64,000 nt of DNA from Tepidibacter hydrothermalis (GCF_029542625.1 NZ_CP120733.1:2108001-2172000), one strand, 5' to 3'. Numbered from the stretch's first letter, positions 15,950 through 24,653 are shown. Notes: generated by a model not told the origin, from the sequence alone. Numbers and translations: made by a program.

Positions 15950-16510
15950 TTATTTTTTTAATTCATAAGTTACTAAGTTAAAACCTTTTAATTTGACATT
16001 CAGTATATAATTGTTTTGAAAATCTTCCTTCTCTATATGAAAGCCATAATAATAAGTTGATCCTCCGCCACCATAACTTGCATGTATTTTATCCCCCTTT
16101 GAATCAGTAACCTTTAATTCTGAAGAATCAAAACCACAGATTTTTTCACCATTTTTATAATAAATATTCTTAAACGTTAATCCCTTGCCTTGTTTATAAT
16201 TCCAATCATTTTCAAAAGTTATATGAATCCATAATTTTTCCTCTTGATTCAATATCTTATCTAGATATACTTTACAATCATACTTTTCATAAATAAGTTT
16301 TCTTATATCTATATCTTTACCATTATCGATACTATAATCTTTTGTATTTATGCTAAAATTTATTACATCATCAACCTTAGTAAAAACAGTTTTATAAGAA
16401 TCACTTGTCATAATAGTATCTTCAATTTTTTCATCATTAAAATACTGTAAATAAGCTACTAATATTACTAACGTTAATATAGTAACAAGCAAAATCAACT
16501 TTTTTGTCAT
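15950..16510 (-). CDS. Membrane-anchored extracytoplasmic protein, unknown
   Basis: 186 aa. Residues 4-22 form one hydrophobic signal-anchor (LILLVTILTLVILVAYLQYF) after KK. The rest is soluble and beta-rich with aromatic and glycine residues (IHASYGGGGSTYYYGFHIEK); it resembles immunoglobulin-like or DUF-type exported domains but I cannot name a family. Single-gene cassette between modules at 15848 and 16801. AGGGGAA ribosome site. Confidence 0.65.
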   Translation of the reverse strand: MTKKLILLVTILTLVILVAYLQYFNDEKIEDTIMTSDSYKTVFTKVDDVINFSINTKDYSIDNGKDIDIRKLIYEKYDCKVYLDKILNQEEKLWIHITFENDWNYKQGKGLTFKNIYYKNGEKICGFDSSELKVTDSKGDKIHASYGGGGSTYYYGFHIEKEDFQNNYILNVKLKGFNLVTYELKK

Positions 16511-16620
16511 AGCTATTCCCCTTTTTATATTAGATAGAGACTTTCAAAATATAAATAACACCTCAAAACTAGTTTATGATTAAATTTCAATTGTAACCTG
16601 CCTCTAAGAATCTTTAATTA

Positions 16621-16690
16621 TTAGTTTAGCCTTTTATTTTCTTCCTTGAGTTCTTCCATTTCAACTAGCTGAGCAATATAATTTTTCTTC
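16621..16690 (-). pseudogene. Coiled-coil gene fragment
   Basis: Minus-strand frame reads KNYIAQLVEMEELKEENKRL then Asn and a stop, like the C-terminal helix of a phage or HTH protein. No start codon. Confidence 0.3.
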
Positions 16691-16737
16691 TATGCTTTTA
16701 ACTTCCGAATTTTTTTACGTATATAACTTCTATATTA

Positions 16738-16830
16738 TTTCCAGATGTATTTTACCATAATATAAGATGTTTTTATACTTATTTTATATTCTTGTAATAT
16801 AAAACAGTAGGTTTGGTTGGCTACTGTTTT
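16738..16830 (-). repeat. Cassette module copy 6
   Basis: Hairpin 16801-16830 (AAAACAGTAGG/CTACTGTTTT, one mismatch) with the box TTTTACCATAATATAAG upstream on the plus strand. Confidence 0.82.
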
Positions 16831-16902
16831 GATAGTATTTGCTAGTTATAAAAAATTATAAAAAATCAATCAAATAATAATACTTATATTCTTCATTAAG
16901 TA

Positions 16903-17085
16903 TCATTCCTCAGATTCTAAAATCAAATCTAATCCAACTACACCTATGAATTTTCCATTTTCATAAATACCTTGTGTTATAGTAATGACTAAATCTCCAT
17001 TCCTTATATCTATATACATGTCTGAAGTATACTCTCCTTCTCCCTTAGTGCCTCTGTAGCAAGCTCTTACTCTAGCATCATTGCT
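16903..17085 (-). pseudogene. Fragment of a Cache-type sensor domain
   Basis: Minus-strand frame ends in DMYIDIRNGDLVITITQGIY, ENGKFIGVVGLDLILESEE and a stop, the usual end of a periplasmic dCache domain of chemoreceptors or sensor kinases. The N-terminus and everything downstream are missing. Confidence 0.6.
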
Positions 17086-17154
17086 GCTAAGTTAGGTTTA
17101 CAAACTCAATGGAATGATCAAACTGGATTCTCTATAAACAAAATAGTAAAATAA
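17074..17154 (+). pseudogene. C-terminal fragment of a copper-amine-oxidase-N-like stalk domain
   Basis: SIIAAKLGLQTQWNDQTGFS followed by INKIVK and a stop. This resembles the closing strand pattern (A..LG..v.Wd) of the stalk/Cu-amine-oxidase-N domain common on clostridial exported proteins. No start; it is abutted to the Cache fragment. Confidence 0.4.
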
Positions 17155-17165
17155 TAGTTAATTTG

Positions 17166-17194
17166 TAAGCATCTATTAATTTAGGTGCTTTTAT
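17166..17194 (+). terminator. Terminator after the stalk-domain fragment
   Basis: AAGCATCTA/TTTAGGTGCTT stem with T run. The following 17195-17470 is AT-rich and holds nothing I can support except the rtcB promoter region. Confidence 0.6.
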
Positions 17195-17470
17195 TTATGA
17201 AAAAATTCTTAATATCTTCATTTTTTTGACGATATATCTATAAATACTAACTTATTTAACATTATATTCTACTCTGATTTTTGATTTGTAAAATAATATA
17301 TCATACAAATTTATGATATAATTTTGTAACTCTGCAACTGATTATTTATTCTAAAGCATATAGGTTCTCTAACTAGTAACAAAATATAGTGATTTATAGA
17401 AAGTTTTATAAGTATATAAATAAACTTATTTATATATATGAGGTTTTATTTTTGAAAGGAATGAAAGTTA

Positions 17471-18595
17471 ATGATAGAAATACAAGGAAAATATAATACC
17501 GCAAAAGTTTTTACACACAATATTGGACAAGAAGCCGTTGGTCAAATATTGAATGTTTTAAATAGAAAAGAATGGCAAGACAGCACTATCAGAATAATGC
17601 CTGATACTCATGCAGGCAAAGGCTGTACTATAGGTACTACTATGACATTAAATAATATTGTTGTACCTAACCTAGTTGGTGTAGATATAGGATGTGGTAT
17701 GACGGTTGCTCCGTTAAACCAAAAGACATTAGATTTTAATAAACTTGATAACGTAATAAGAAATCATGTTCCAGCAGGTACTCATATAAGAAAATATAAC
17801 CATGAGTACGTTAAATTATCAAAACTTAAGAAGTTAAAGTGTATAGCTCATGTAGATTTAGAAAGAGCTAAGAAAAGCATAGGAACATTAGGTGGAGGAA
17901 ACCACTTTATTGAAGTTAACCAAGACAATGGCGATAATTTATATTTGGTTGTACATAGTGGTAGTAGGCATATAGGTAATCAAGTCGCAAAATATTATCA
18001 AGATATTGCTATAAAAAATCTTTCAAACAATGAAAATTATGCAAATAGAAATATTACTAAAACTGATAAAGATTTAGCATTTTTGACAGGAGAAGATTTT
18101 GATAACTATCTTCATGATATGAACATAATTCAAGAGTATGCATCTTTAAATAGAAAAGCTATAATATCAGTTATCCTAAAGCACCTAGAAATAAATGATA
18201 CTAAAGATATTTTTGAGACAATTCATAACTATATAGATGTAAATGATATGCTTCTTAGAAAAGGCGCTATATCAGCTAAAAAAGATGAAAAAGTAATTAT
18301 ACCTATTAACATGAGAGATGGATCTATTATTGCTGTAGGAAAAGGAAATGAAGATTGGAATCAATCTGCACCTCATGGAGCTGGTAGGTTAATGAGTCGA
18401 GGTAAAGCTAAAGAATCTATAGACATGAATTCATATAAAGACTCTATGAAGAATGTATGGACTACATCAGTTAGAGAATCTACTATAGATGAAGCTCCTA
18501 TGGCATACAAACCTATAGAAGAAATAATAGAAAATACAAAAGATACTATAGATATTATAGATATAATTAGACCTTTATATAATTTTAAAGCTTAA
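17471..18595 (+). CDS. rtcB: tRNA-splicing ligase-type RNA ligase RtcB
   Basis: 374 aa. The manganese ligands are visible in VGVDIGCGM (Asp72, Cys75), GGGNHFIEV and HSGSRHIGNQ; the guanylylated His is in SAPHGAGR (His302). It joins 2',3'-cyclic-phosphate or 3'-phosphate RNA ends to 5'-OH ends using GTP, for RNA repair or tRNA healing. GAAAGGA ribosome site and own terminator. Full length and intact; no archease or rtcA neighbour is visible, so it stands alone here among accessory DNA. Confidence 0.95.
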   Translation: MIEIQGKYNTAKVFTHNIGQEAVGQILNVLNRKEWQDSTIRIMPDTHAGKGCTIGTTMTLNNIVVPNLVGVDIGCGMTVAPLNQKTLDFNKLDNVIRNHVPAGTHIRKYNHEYVKLSKLKKLKCIAHVDLERAKKSIGTLGGGNHFIEVNQDNGDNLYLVVHSGSRHIGNQVAKYYQDIAIKNLSNNENYANRNITKTDKDLAFLTGEDFDNYLHDMNIIQEYASLNRKAIISVILKHLEINDTKDIFETIHNYIDVNDMLLRKGAISAKKDEKVIIPINMRDGSIIAVGKGNEDWNQSAPHGAGRLMSRGKAKESIDMNSYKDSMKNVWTTSVRESTIDEAPMAYKPIEEIIENTKDTIDIIDIIRPLYNFKA

Positions 18596-18647
18596 TCCTG
18601 GAAGTCTAAAGATCAATTATTATGCATATCCAAGCGATATAACCCTG

Positions 18648-18674
18648 AGCACCTAGCAATAGGTGCTTTTTTTA
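18648..18674 (+). terminator. Terminator after rtcB
   Basis: AGCACCTA/TAGGTGCT stem followed by seven or more T. Confidence 0.9.
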
Positions 18675-18753
18675 TTTACCCTTCCCCTGAAATGGAAATT
18701 CTTTCAATTCTAGTATATAATTTAATTATGATTCTACGAAATGAGGTGCAAAT

Positions 18754-18975
18754 ATGGGATTCAGATTTAGAAAAAGCATTAATCTAGGCGGTGAAGTTAG
18801 ACTTAATTTAGGTAAAAAAAGTACTAAGTCTAATACTAAGAGATCCACTTATAATAATGTTCAATCTAGTTCATCTGATATAAATAAAAGTCCTTTTATA
18901 AGTTCTACTTTACCTAAGGAACTTATAAGAATACTTCTGATTTTATGGATGCTATTGAGTATGAGAGTGAATTGA
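18754..18975 (+). CDS. DUF4236-like protein with frameshifted C-terminus
   Basis: MGFRFRKSINLGGEVRLNLG is the DUF4236 N-terminal signature (role unknown). The expected glycine-rich continuation is replaced by Ser/Lys-rich linker. After LPKELI the frame drifts into a hydrophobic tail; shifting by one base gives NTSDFMDAIEYESELNINLL and a stop at 18992. That tail is partly repeated at 19885-19929. I therefore suspect a single-base frameshift near 18925. GAGGTG ribosome site upstream. Confidence 0.55.
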   Translation: MGFRFRKSINLGGEVRLNLGKKSTKSNTKRSTYNNVQSSSSDINKSPFISSTLPKELIRILLILWMLLSMRVN

Positions 18976-19012
18976 ATATTAATCTATTATAGATATATAA
19001 AGGAGAATAAGT

Positions 19013-19294
19013 ATGAAAAGTTTAAACCAATCACAAATAGGAGGATTTATAGGATTATTAAATTTATTAATAATATTTATTATATATGTTCAGATGGGTT
19101 CAGAATTATCTTCTGAAATACCTCAAACCCTCGAAAATTTTTATGATTTATACATGAAGTTTTCCATTATGCCTGCTATGCTTAGTATTTTAATGATATT
19201 CTCATATGATGATTCTAATTCCCTAATTACAATTATTAATATTGTATATATTATTATTTACATACTAGTTTCTAAGCTTGCAACATATGCATAA
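19013..19294 (+). CDS. Small integral membrane protein
   Basis: 93 aa with three hydrophobic segments at about 10-28, 47-63 and 72-91, and an acidic loop between the first two. AAAGGAG ribosome site. I do not recognise the family. Followed 47 bp later by a GNAT gene in the same direction; the pair lies between two copies of the DUF4236 gene end. Confidence 0.55.
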   Translation: MKSLNQSQIGGFIGLLNLLIIFIIYVQMGSELSSEIPQTLENFYDLYMKFSIMPAMLSILMIFSYDDSNSLITIINIVYIIIYILVSKLATYA

Positions 19295-19340
19295 TATAAC
19301 ATTAATATTAGTTTTAAAGTTCATATAAAGGAGATAATGT

Positions 19341-19841
19341 ATGCTAATTAGAAAAGCTCGTATTGAAGATTTAAAAATCATTATGAATATTATTTCAAAT
19401 GCCATTAATGATATGGAGTCAAAAGGAATATATCAGTGGGATAATACCTATCCTAATAAAGAAGTATTTTCTATTGATATTTTGAAAAATAATCTTTACG
19501 TATATGTTGACAAAAATATTATCCATGGCTTTATAGCCTTAAATGAGCATCAAGAAGATGAATATGAATCATTAAAATGGAAGTATATTTCAGGTAAGCA
19601 TTTGATTGTTCATAGGCTATGTGTTGATCCAAAATATCAAGGTAAAGGCATAGCTAAGAATTTAATACAATTTACAGAAAAGTATGCAAAAGAAAATAAT
19701 TATGAATCAATACGACTAGATGCCTTTTCTCAAAATGAACAAGCTTGCAAATTGTATGCGAACTTTGGCTATAATAAAGTTGGAATGATAACTTTTAGAA
19801 AAGGCGGTTTCTACTGTTTTGAAAAAGGGTTCATAAAATAG
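19341..19841 (+). CDS. GNAT-family N-acetyltransferase
   Basis: 166 aa. Motif A is clear: LIVHRLCVDPKYQGKGIAKN (Q-G-K-G-I-A, residues about 92-108), then RLDAFSQNEQACKLYANFGY, the usual V-shaped acetyl-CoA site and C-terminal helix. The WDNTYP stretch near residue 33 is typical of the clade annotated as general acetyltransferases near RimI. Substrate unknown. AAAGGAG before the ATG. Confidence 0.88.
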   Translation: MLIRKARIEDLKIIMNIISNAINDMESKGIYQWDNTYPNKEVFSIDILKNNLYVYVDKNIIHGFIALNEHQEDEYESLKWKYISGKHLIVHRLCVDPKYQGKGIAKNLIQFTEKYAKENNYESIRLDAFSQNEQACKLYANFGYNKVGMITFRKGGFYCFEKGFIK

Positions 19842-19884
19842 ATGCTTTATCTATATAATTAATGTGATAAAACTATCCTTTATA

Positions 19885-19929
19885 GATTCTATTGAGCCTG
19901 ATGGTGAATTGAATATTAGTTTATTATAG
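19885..19929 (+). repeat. Duplicate of the DUF4236 gene end
   Basis: DSIEPDGELNISLL and stop; DNA mostly identical to 18948-18992 (DAIEYESELNINLL and stop). The two copies flank the membrane-protein/GNAT pair. Confidence 0.6.
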
Positions 19930-19930
19930 T

Positions 19931-19964
19931 AAAAACCTCTGCTATTTAAAAGTAGAGGTTTTGT
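19931..19964 (+). terminator. Terminator
   Basis: AAAACCTCTGC/AGTAGAGGTTTT stem with T run, after the duplicated gene end. Confidence 0.8.
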
Positions 19965-20004
19965 TTCTATGTATTTAATGAACATTTAAAATATAATTAC
20001 TCTG

Positions 20005-20289
20005 TTACCCTTTTACTGTCATCCCTTCAATAATATCTGATATTTCTTTAGTTACACAATTTACTCCATTTAAATTGTTATTAGTACTCTCTAAGTTTTC
20101 TTGTAATAAATCTTTTTTAGAGTTTGTTAAGATATTTTCATTTGCAATATACATAATATTATTGTCTATTAACTCTATTATCTCAGAAAACTCATTTGAT
20201 AAAATAAGTATTTTTCCAAAAACTATTTCTACGTTTTCTTCAAGCCCTGTTGCTATTCTATGTGATTTATCTCCTGATTTTTTTAATTA
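20005..20289 (-). pseudogene. Start-less helical ORF fragment
   Basis: Open minus-strand frame without a start: KKSGDKSHRIATGLEENVEI...ISDIIEGMTVKG and a stop. All-helical and acidic; could be the C-terminal part of a chemoreceptor or phage protein. It is joined to the recU-derived debris at 20290. Confidence 0.4.
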
Positions 20290-20424
20290 TTAGCAAACAA
20301 TGTCAAATCCTTTTGCATCTTCATCATGCATGTTAGTAACAGCTATATTATAGCCACCTGTAAACTCTACTCTTTCTAATTCTTCTCCAGTATCTTTATC
20401 AATTATTATCAATTTTCTTTTCAT
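20290..20424 (-). pseudogene. 44-codon ORF fused to a recU remnant
   Basis: ATG then KRKLIIIDKDTGEELERVEF, TGGYNIAVTNMHDEDAKGFD and IVC, stop. Its first codons coincide with the MK of the RecU motif CYMKKY, so it appears to be a recombination joint rather than a free gene. No good ribosome site. Confidence 0.4.
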
Positions 20425-20778
20425 ATAGCAAAATATAAAACCTACCTCTCCCATGGATAAAGTATTTCTTATATATTCAATTTGGTGTGGCTCTATATTT
20501 TTAAGAGGTAAACCTCTTTCATCTTCCGATTCTTTACAATCAAAACTTATTGAAAGTCATGGTTTAACAGTTCCTCTAAAGTCTAAAGTTGACTTTTCCA
20601 CTGGAAATGCTGATCCAATTTTCTTTCCTTATTTTTTTACTTGCCACGGCGTACCAATCTTTTGTATTAAAGCTATTTCTCTATTTTTATAACCTTCATT
20701 TGATTTTATTATTTCCTCCTCAAAAACCTTCCCTTTGTTGGCCATCTTGTAATTCTTTTTATAACTTGTATCTCTCAA
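20425..20778 (-). pseudogene. recU: recU pseudogene
   Basis: Close nucleotide match to the phage RecU gene at 39206-39736, from the TTG start to the CYMK motif. The frame is broken by stops and small changes (for example a stop within the KRQGKKI region) and the C-terminal third is replaced. A remnant of a second related prophage. Confidence 0.85.
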
Positions 20779-20915
20779 AATATCTCCTCCTAATGTAGTT
20801 TTGGGTTCTGTTATGTGAATTACCTTAATAGTTAAGTTAATTCACCTTTTTTATAGTTAATTAATATATTATGTGTATATTAAAAATCTAAAATATATAA
20901 AAAGGTGGTCATTGC

Positions 20916-21254
20916 ATGTCAAATTTGTTTTCTTTTGAAGGTCGCATAAATCGTGGTAGATATTTTGGATATTCATTGTTAATAAACTTTATCATTATGT
21001 TTTTATGGTATGCTATGGATTATACACAGAGTACGTTTCTACTGTATGTATATATAGCATCAGCTATTATTGTATCTATAATCAATATTTGTCTTATAGT
21101 CAAAAGACTACATGATATCGAAAGAGCTGGAACCCATTATTTTTTACTACTAATACCTTTGTATAATATATATCTACATCTGGTTTTATTATTAAAAAAA
21201 GGGACCAATGGACCTAATCAATATGGCGAAAATCCGCTACACAAAATGTATTAA
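20916..21254 (+). CDS. DUF805 membrane protein, copy 1
   Basis: 112 aa, AAAGGTGG ribosome site. Family signature at both ends: LFSFEGRINRGRYF and KKGTNGPNQYGENPL, with the KRLHDIERAGTH motif between TM segments. Four hydrophobic segments. DUF805 proteins are inner-membrane proteins often found near phage ends; function unknown. The stop codon lies inside a GCTTAGTAGC terminator hairpin shared by all three copies here. Confidence 0.88.
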   Translation: MSNLFSFEGRINRGRYFGYSLLINFIIMFLWYAMDYTQSTFLLYVYIASAIIVSIINICLIVKRLHDIERAGTHYFLLLIPLYNIYLHLVLLLKKGTNGPNQYGENPLHKMY

Positions 21255-21462
21255 TTAGAAATTGCTTAGTAGCAATTTCTTTTTATTTACTTGTATTATT
21301 TACATATCGTATTTCTAAATTTACTTTACTTCCTCAACACATAAATCTTCATTTAGGGTAAATCCATATTTATTATTATCTTACTATTTGCATTTAGATA
21401 TATTAGTTGTTATAATATGGTAAATTAATTCTAAAATACTTTTTATATAAAGGAGTTTTTTT

Positions 21463-21738
21463 ATGAATAATACTAAAAGTTCAAATTCTTTTATTCAAGG
21501 TTTATTAGGCATTCCTATTTCTTTTACATGGGGGCTTTTTTATGTAAGTTTTATAGCTCATAGCACCAGTTTATCTGAATCTAGTGCTATAATTGTTTAT
21601 TTTTTTATTAGTAGTGTATTTGCATTTTGTATAGGAAAATATCTAAATTATAAAGCATTTGCTTTAAGTTTTTTCATTACAAGTATATCTATAAGTTTTC
21701 TTGTACATGCTCTTATAGGGTCTATTCGATGGTTTTAA
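21463..21738 (+). CDS. Small membrane protein (91 aa)
   Basis: AAAGGAG ribosome site seven bases before the ATG. Three hydrophobic segments (about 14-33, 41-60, 66-88) with a short polar N-terminus rich in Asn and Ser. No recognised family. Lies between two DUF805 genes; the promoter region 21380-21430 has TATAAT-like elements. Confidence 0.55.
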   Translation: MNNTKSSNSFIQGLLGIPISFTWGLFYVSFIAHSTSLSESSAIIVYFFISSVFAFCIGKYLNYKAFALSFFITSISISFLVHALIGSIRWF

Positions 21739-21756
21739 TAGATTCTATATTTTCTT

Positions 21757-21800
21757 TAACTCTCTCTATAACCTCAAACCATCGCCTATAATTCCCCGTT
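21757..21800 (-). pseudogene. Scrap of the small phage gene found at 41373
   Basis: Minus strand reads YRRWFEVIERV, matching YRPWLEVIEEV of the 46-aa phage protein at 41373-41513. Very short. Confidence 0.45.
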
Positions 21801-21886
21801 TTAACTCTGTAAACTATTCACATTTAACCCTTATTTTGTTATAATTGTACAGTATTTGAATACTTTTCAACAAAGGTGGTTAGGTA

Positions 21887-22243
21887 ATGAAAAATCTGTT
21901 TACTTCTGAAGGTCGTATAAATCGAGCTAAATATTTTTATTATCATTTTTTAGCTTTCGTTGTTGGTCCATTAATGAATTTATGTATTAATTCGCTTGGT
22001 CTTGATGACGAAAATGTTTTTGTTTTTATTTTTGTTAGTTTTTATGTTATAGCTTATTTAATATTTATTACCTGTCTTATGATACAAAGATTGCATGATT
22101 TAAATAGATCTGGAATTCATATATTTCTATTCATGGTTCCTATTTATAACATCTATTTAAAACTTCTAATATTATTTAAAAAAGGTACTGATGGACCTAA
22201 TGAATATGGTGAAGATCCTCTAGCTTACCAAGAAATTGCTTAA
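21887..22243 (+). CDS. DUF805 membrane protein, copy 2
   Basis: 118 aa. LFTSEGRINRAKYFYYHF at the start, IQRLHDLNRSGIHIFLF in the middle and KKGTDGPNEYGEDPL at the end. Four TM segments. About as close to copy 3 (40973) as two recent duplicates would be; copy 1 is more distant. Ends in the AAGAAATTGC/GCAATTTCTT terminator. Confidence 0.88.
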   Translation: MKNLFTSEGRINRAKYFYYHFLAFVVGPLMNLCINSLGLDDENVFVFIFVSFYVIAYLIFITCLMIQRLHDLNRSGIHIFLFMVPIYNIYLKLLILFKKGTDGPNEYGEDPLAYQEIA

Positions 22244-22390
22244 TAGCAATTTCTTTTTTATTTGAATACTTATATTGTTACTCCAACATTTTTCATATAT
22301 TTTTTTCTTAGTTCTTAGGGACTATTGCTATAATATGTATGTAAATGTTAAAATTGGTATTGTTTTTGAAAAATAAGGAGGTATTTTAAA

Positions 22391-22582
22391 ATGTCTATTT
22401 TATTTATATTAATTGGTTTATATACAATTATAGCTGCTGTTAAAAAACCTGATTTTTTCTGGGAAAACAGAAAAGCTAAAGTTATGAGAAAAATAGTTGG
22501 AGATAAAGTAGCATCAGCATTCTATATGGCTATAGGCTGCTTTATTTCGGGTGTTGGTGTATATCTAACTTTTGCAGGGTAA
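22391..22582 (+). CDS. Small two-TM membrane protein (63 aa)
   Basis: AAGGAGG ribosome site. MSILFILIGLYTIIAAVKKP then a soluble loop PDFFWENRKAKVMRKIVGDK and a second hydrophobic segment. The pattern resembles small immunity-like or DUF6199-type membrane proteins, but the identity is not secure. Followed at once by a terminator (22574-22600). Confidence 0.6.
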   Translation: MSILFILIGLYTIIAAVKKPDFFWENRKAKVMRKIVGDKVASAFYMAIGCFISGVGVYLTFAG

Positions 22583-22600
22583 TTACCCCTGCATTTTTTA
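22574..22600 (+). terminator. Terminator overlapping the end of the 63-aa gene
   Basis: GCAGGGTAATTACCCCTGC hairpin followed by T run; the stop codon lies in its loop. Confidence 0.75.
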
Positions 22601-22712
22601 TAAATTTCTAACCTTACCATTCAGTTCTTCTCTCACTTCTTCTATAACCTCAAGCCATGGTCTATGATTTTCCTCTTCAATCCTCTTTTGAATAATCTCA
22701 ACTGCTTCAAAC
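22598..22712 (-). pseudogene. N-terminally truncated copy of the 46-aa phage gene
   Basis: Reads LEAVEIIQKRIEEENHRPWL then EVIEEVREELNGKVRNL and a stop, matching the protein at 41373-41513. The first codons are lost. Confidence 0.6.
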
Positions 22713-22803
22713 TAATGTAGTATGTAATTTAATTATTATAAGTTATTATGAATTCTAAGACTAATATGCATTAACTTATAGCACTTAATATTTATTTTAT
22801 TGA

Positions 22804-23259
22804 CTATAATCCTGCACTAAAGCGATAAACAGTTGGAATTAATTCAGTGTATCTCAAGGTTCCTTCATCAAACCCTGTGCCTTCATATGTATCTTTTAAT
22901 TCTGCATTATTTCTTGTTATTACAATTCCTTCAACACTTTGAAATAGTGAACCAAATGATAGCAATATAACATTTTTGTCAACAAAATCTACAACTAATA
23001 TTTTACTTTTATATTTTAGAAGTGCCTTTTCCAACTTAGGTTTATCTTCATAATCGTAACTGCCTATTGATTCACCTACAGTTATGTATCCTTTATCATT
23101 AAGAGTAAACAATTGCTTCCCTATATTGGCAAAGTCTTGGTAATCACGCTGATTTAACCTATCTAACAGGGATGTAAAAATAAAAAATGTAAAAATTATA
23201 AACAAGGTAATTGTAATTATTGATAAGCAGATTAATAAATTTTTTTTCCAATTCTTCAT
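22804..23259 (-). CDS. Membrane-anchored protein, unknown (151 aa)
   Basis: One N-terminal TM segment (residues about 8-29, LLICLSIITITLFIIFTFFI) after a KNWKKN positive patch, so the rest probably faces outside. The soluble part has TVGESIGSYDYEDKPKLEKA and alternating beta strands; no catalytic motif seen. Single-gene cassette between the module at 23417 and the next upstream region. Confidence 0.6.
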   Translation of the reverse strand: MKNWKKNLLICLSIITITLFIIFTFFIFTSLLDRLNQRDYQDFANIGKQLFTLNDKGYITVGESIGSYDYEDKPKLEKALLKYKSKILVVDFVDKNVILLSFGSLFQSVEGIVITRNNAELKDTYEGTGFDEGTLRYTELIPTVYRFSAGL

Positions 23260-23351
23260 TTTATGACTCCTTTGCTAAATCAAATAAAACTATTTTTAGT
23301 ACACAAAATATTACAATTGCGTACTTTACATCTTTTTTTATAACTTCTATT

Positions 23352-23446
23352 TGTTTCCTTTAATATATTGCCATAATATACCTTGATTTCATACTTATTG
23401 TATATTTGTGCAAGAAAAAACAGTAACTTTGGTTGGCTACTGTTTT
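23352..23446 (-). repeat. Cassette module copy 7
   Basis: Hairpin 23417-23446 (stem AAAACAGTAAC/GCTACTGTTTT, one mismatch) plus the CATACTTATTGTATATTTGTGCAA box; also keeps the more distant ACAATTGCGTACTTTACATC block at 23315-23334. Confidence 0.88.
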
Positions 23447-23509
23447 GGTTACTTGTATTCGTATAGTTTGATTATTATTAATGTTTTTGAACTAGTATAA
23501 AATATAATG

Positions 23510-24367
23510 TTAACCAAATTTTTTATGTAATTCTTGAAAATTCAATTTTTTATAGTTTTCACAAACACGAATAAGTTCATCTCTTACTTCCATTAAAGCA
23601 AATCCTAGTAAATTTTGCCCTTTCCAACATAAAGGACTATTAATGTGTTCATTATCAATACTCATACCAATCCCCCATATATTATCGTAAGGACTTGCTT
23701 CAACTAAAATCTTATCTCCTGTACTAATTAAAAACTCCCTTAAATCATCATTTTGTATAAACTTATTGTAATTACCATTTAAGACAATTGAGTATTTTCG
23801 CTCATTCCATACTTCTTCATCAAAATTACGAACTTTTCTTCCAAGTCTTTTAATTTCCTTTGGATCCTTGCACCTCATTATTTCTTCTTTTATTTCTTTA
23901 TCTTCAAACAACCTTGCCTTTTCTGCCATCATATACTGTTCCATGCAACAATATTTATCTAAACCAATACTAAATTCTGACATCCACCACTGGCTAAAGC
24001 ATGATTTTGTTATTTTTCCATTCTTATCTGATTGATGTCCCCAAAAGAATATATAATCTAAACTTTTTCCTTTATTATAATCATGTATTAAACTTTTTAA
24101 ATCATATTTAGGTAGTCCTTCCTCCTCCCAAAAATATATCCAGCACTCTTTATATTTATCATAAAAACCTCTCCATGCTTTAGGCTCTGGAAACATTTTT
24201 TTGTACATTTTATTTTCTTCTTCAGATAATGTATTTAGCCATCTACATAATTCCATTGAATAACTTTCTCCACGTCCCATTCTCCAACCGATGCTTCCGT
24301 TTGGTATATAAGGATACATTAGCCAACATGGTGCCATTGGACTTTCTATATTGAACTTTTTCTCCAT
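23510..24367 (-). CDS. NADAR-family (YbiA-like) protein
   Basis: 285 aa. Core motifs in order: FFWGH near residue 106, SCFSQWWMSEF, EQYMMAEKARLFED, KRLGRKVRNFDEEVWNERKY, NGNYNKFIQNDDLREFLIST, ILVEASPYDNIWGIGM and NLLGFALMEVRDEL. NADAR proteins are N-glycosidase-fold enzymes tied to NAD/ADP-ribose chemistry, and YbiA-type members act on riboflavin-pathway intermediates; phage and mobile-element members are linked to conflict. The N-terminal 95 residues are extra relative to YbiA. Single-gene cassette. Confidence 0.85.
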   Translation of the reverse strand: MEKKFNIESPMAPCWLMYPYIPNGSIGWRMGRGESYSMELCRWLNTLSEEENKMYKKMFPEPKAWRGFYDKYKECWIYFWEEEGLPKYDLKSLIHDYNKGKSLDYIFFWGHQSDKNGKITKSCFSQWWMSEFSIGLDKYCCMEQYMMAEKARLFEDKEIKEEIMRCKDPKEIKRLGRKVRNFDEEVWNERKYSIVLNGNYNKFIQNDDLREFLISTGDKILVEASPYDNIWGIGMSIDNEHINSPLCWKGQNLLGFALMEVRDELIRVCENYKKLNFQELHKKFG

Positions 24368-24387
24368 AATTTTCCTCCTTTTGTTTC

Positions 24388-24476
24388 TAGGTGTATTTTA
24401 CCATAATATAGCAATCATTTGTTCTTATTTTATATTTGTGCTAGAAAAAACAGTAGCTTTGGTTGGCTACTGTTTT
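24388..24476 (-). repeat. Cassette module copy 8
   Basis: Hairpin 24447-24476, perfect 11-bp stem with loop TTTGGTTG; ACCATAATATAGCA box at 24399. The NADAR start codon follows 20-30 bp from the box. Confidence 0.9.
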
Positions 24477-24509
24477 GGTTGTTTTATATTTATGTAGTTT
24501 GGCTATGAT

Positions 24510-24580
24510 TAGTGTTTTTGAATCAACGTAAAAACACCTCACCTGATGTGATTTAAGAGAGGTTTTAAGCTTCATATGCT
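24510..24580 (+). repeat. Plus-oriented companion hairpin module, copy A
   Basis: TTTTTGAATCAACGTAAAAA followed by ACCTC/GAGGT and TTTT. The same lead-in (TTTTTGAGA..GTAAAAA) and hairpin placement recurs at 53941 and 59062. Confidence 0.5.
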
Positions 24581-24653
24581 ATGTATAAAGTTTAAATTGT
24601 ATCAAGTCGCTATACTAATAAAATTCTTACAATTATATACTAAATACTGAGCA

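Noticed and set aside
20075-20798. Plus-strand ORFs of 69-79 codons
   Set aside because: They are antisense to the recU pseudogene and to the fragment at 20005.
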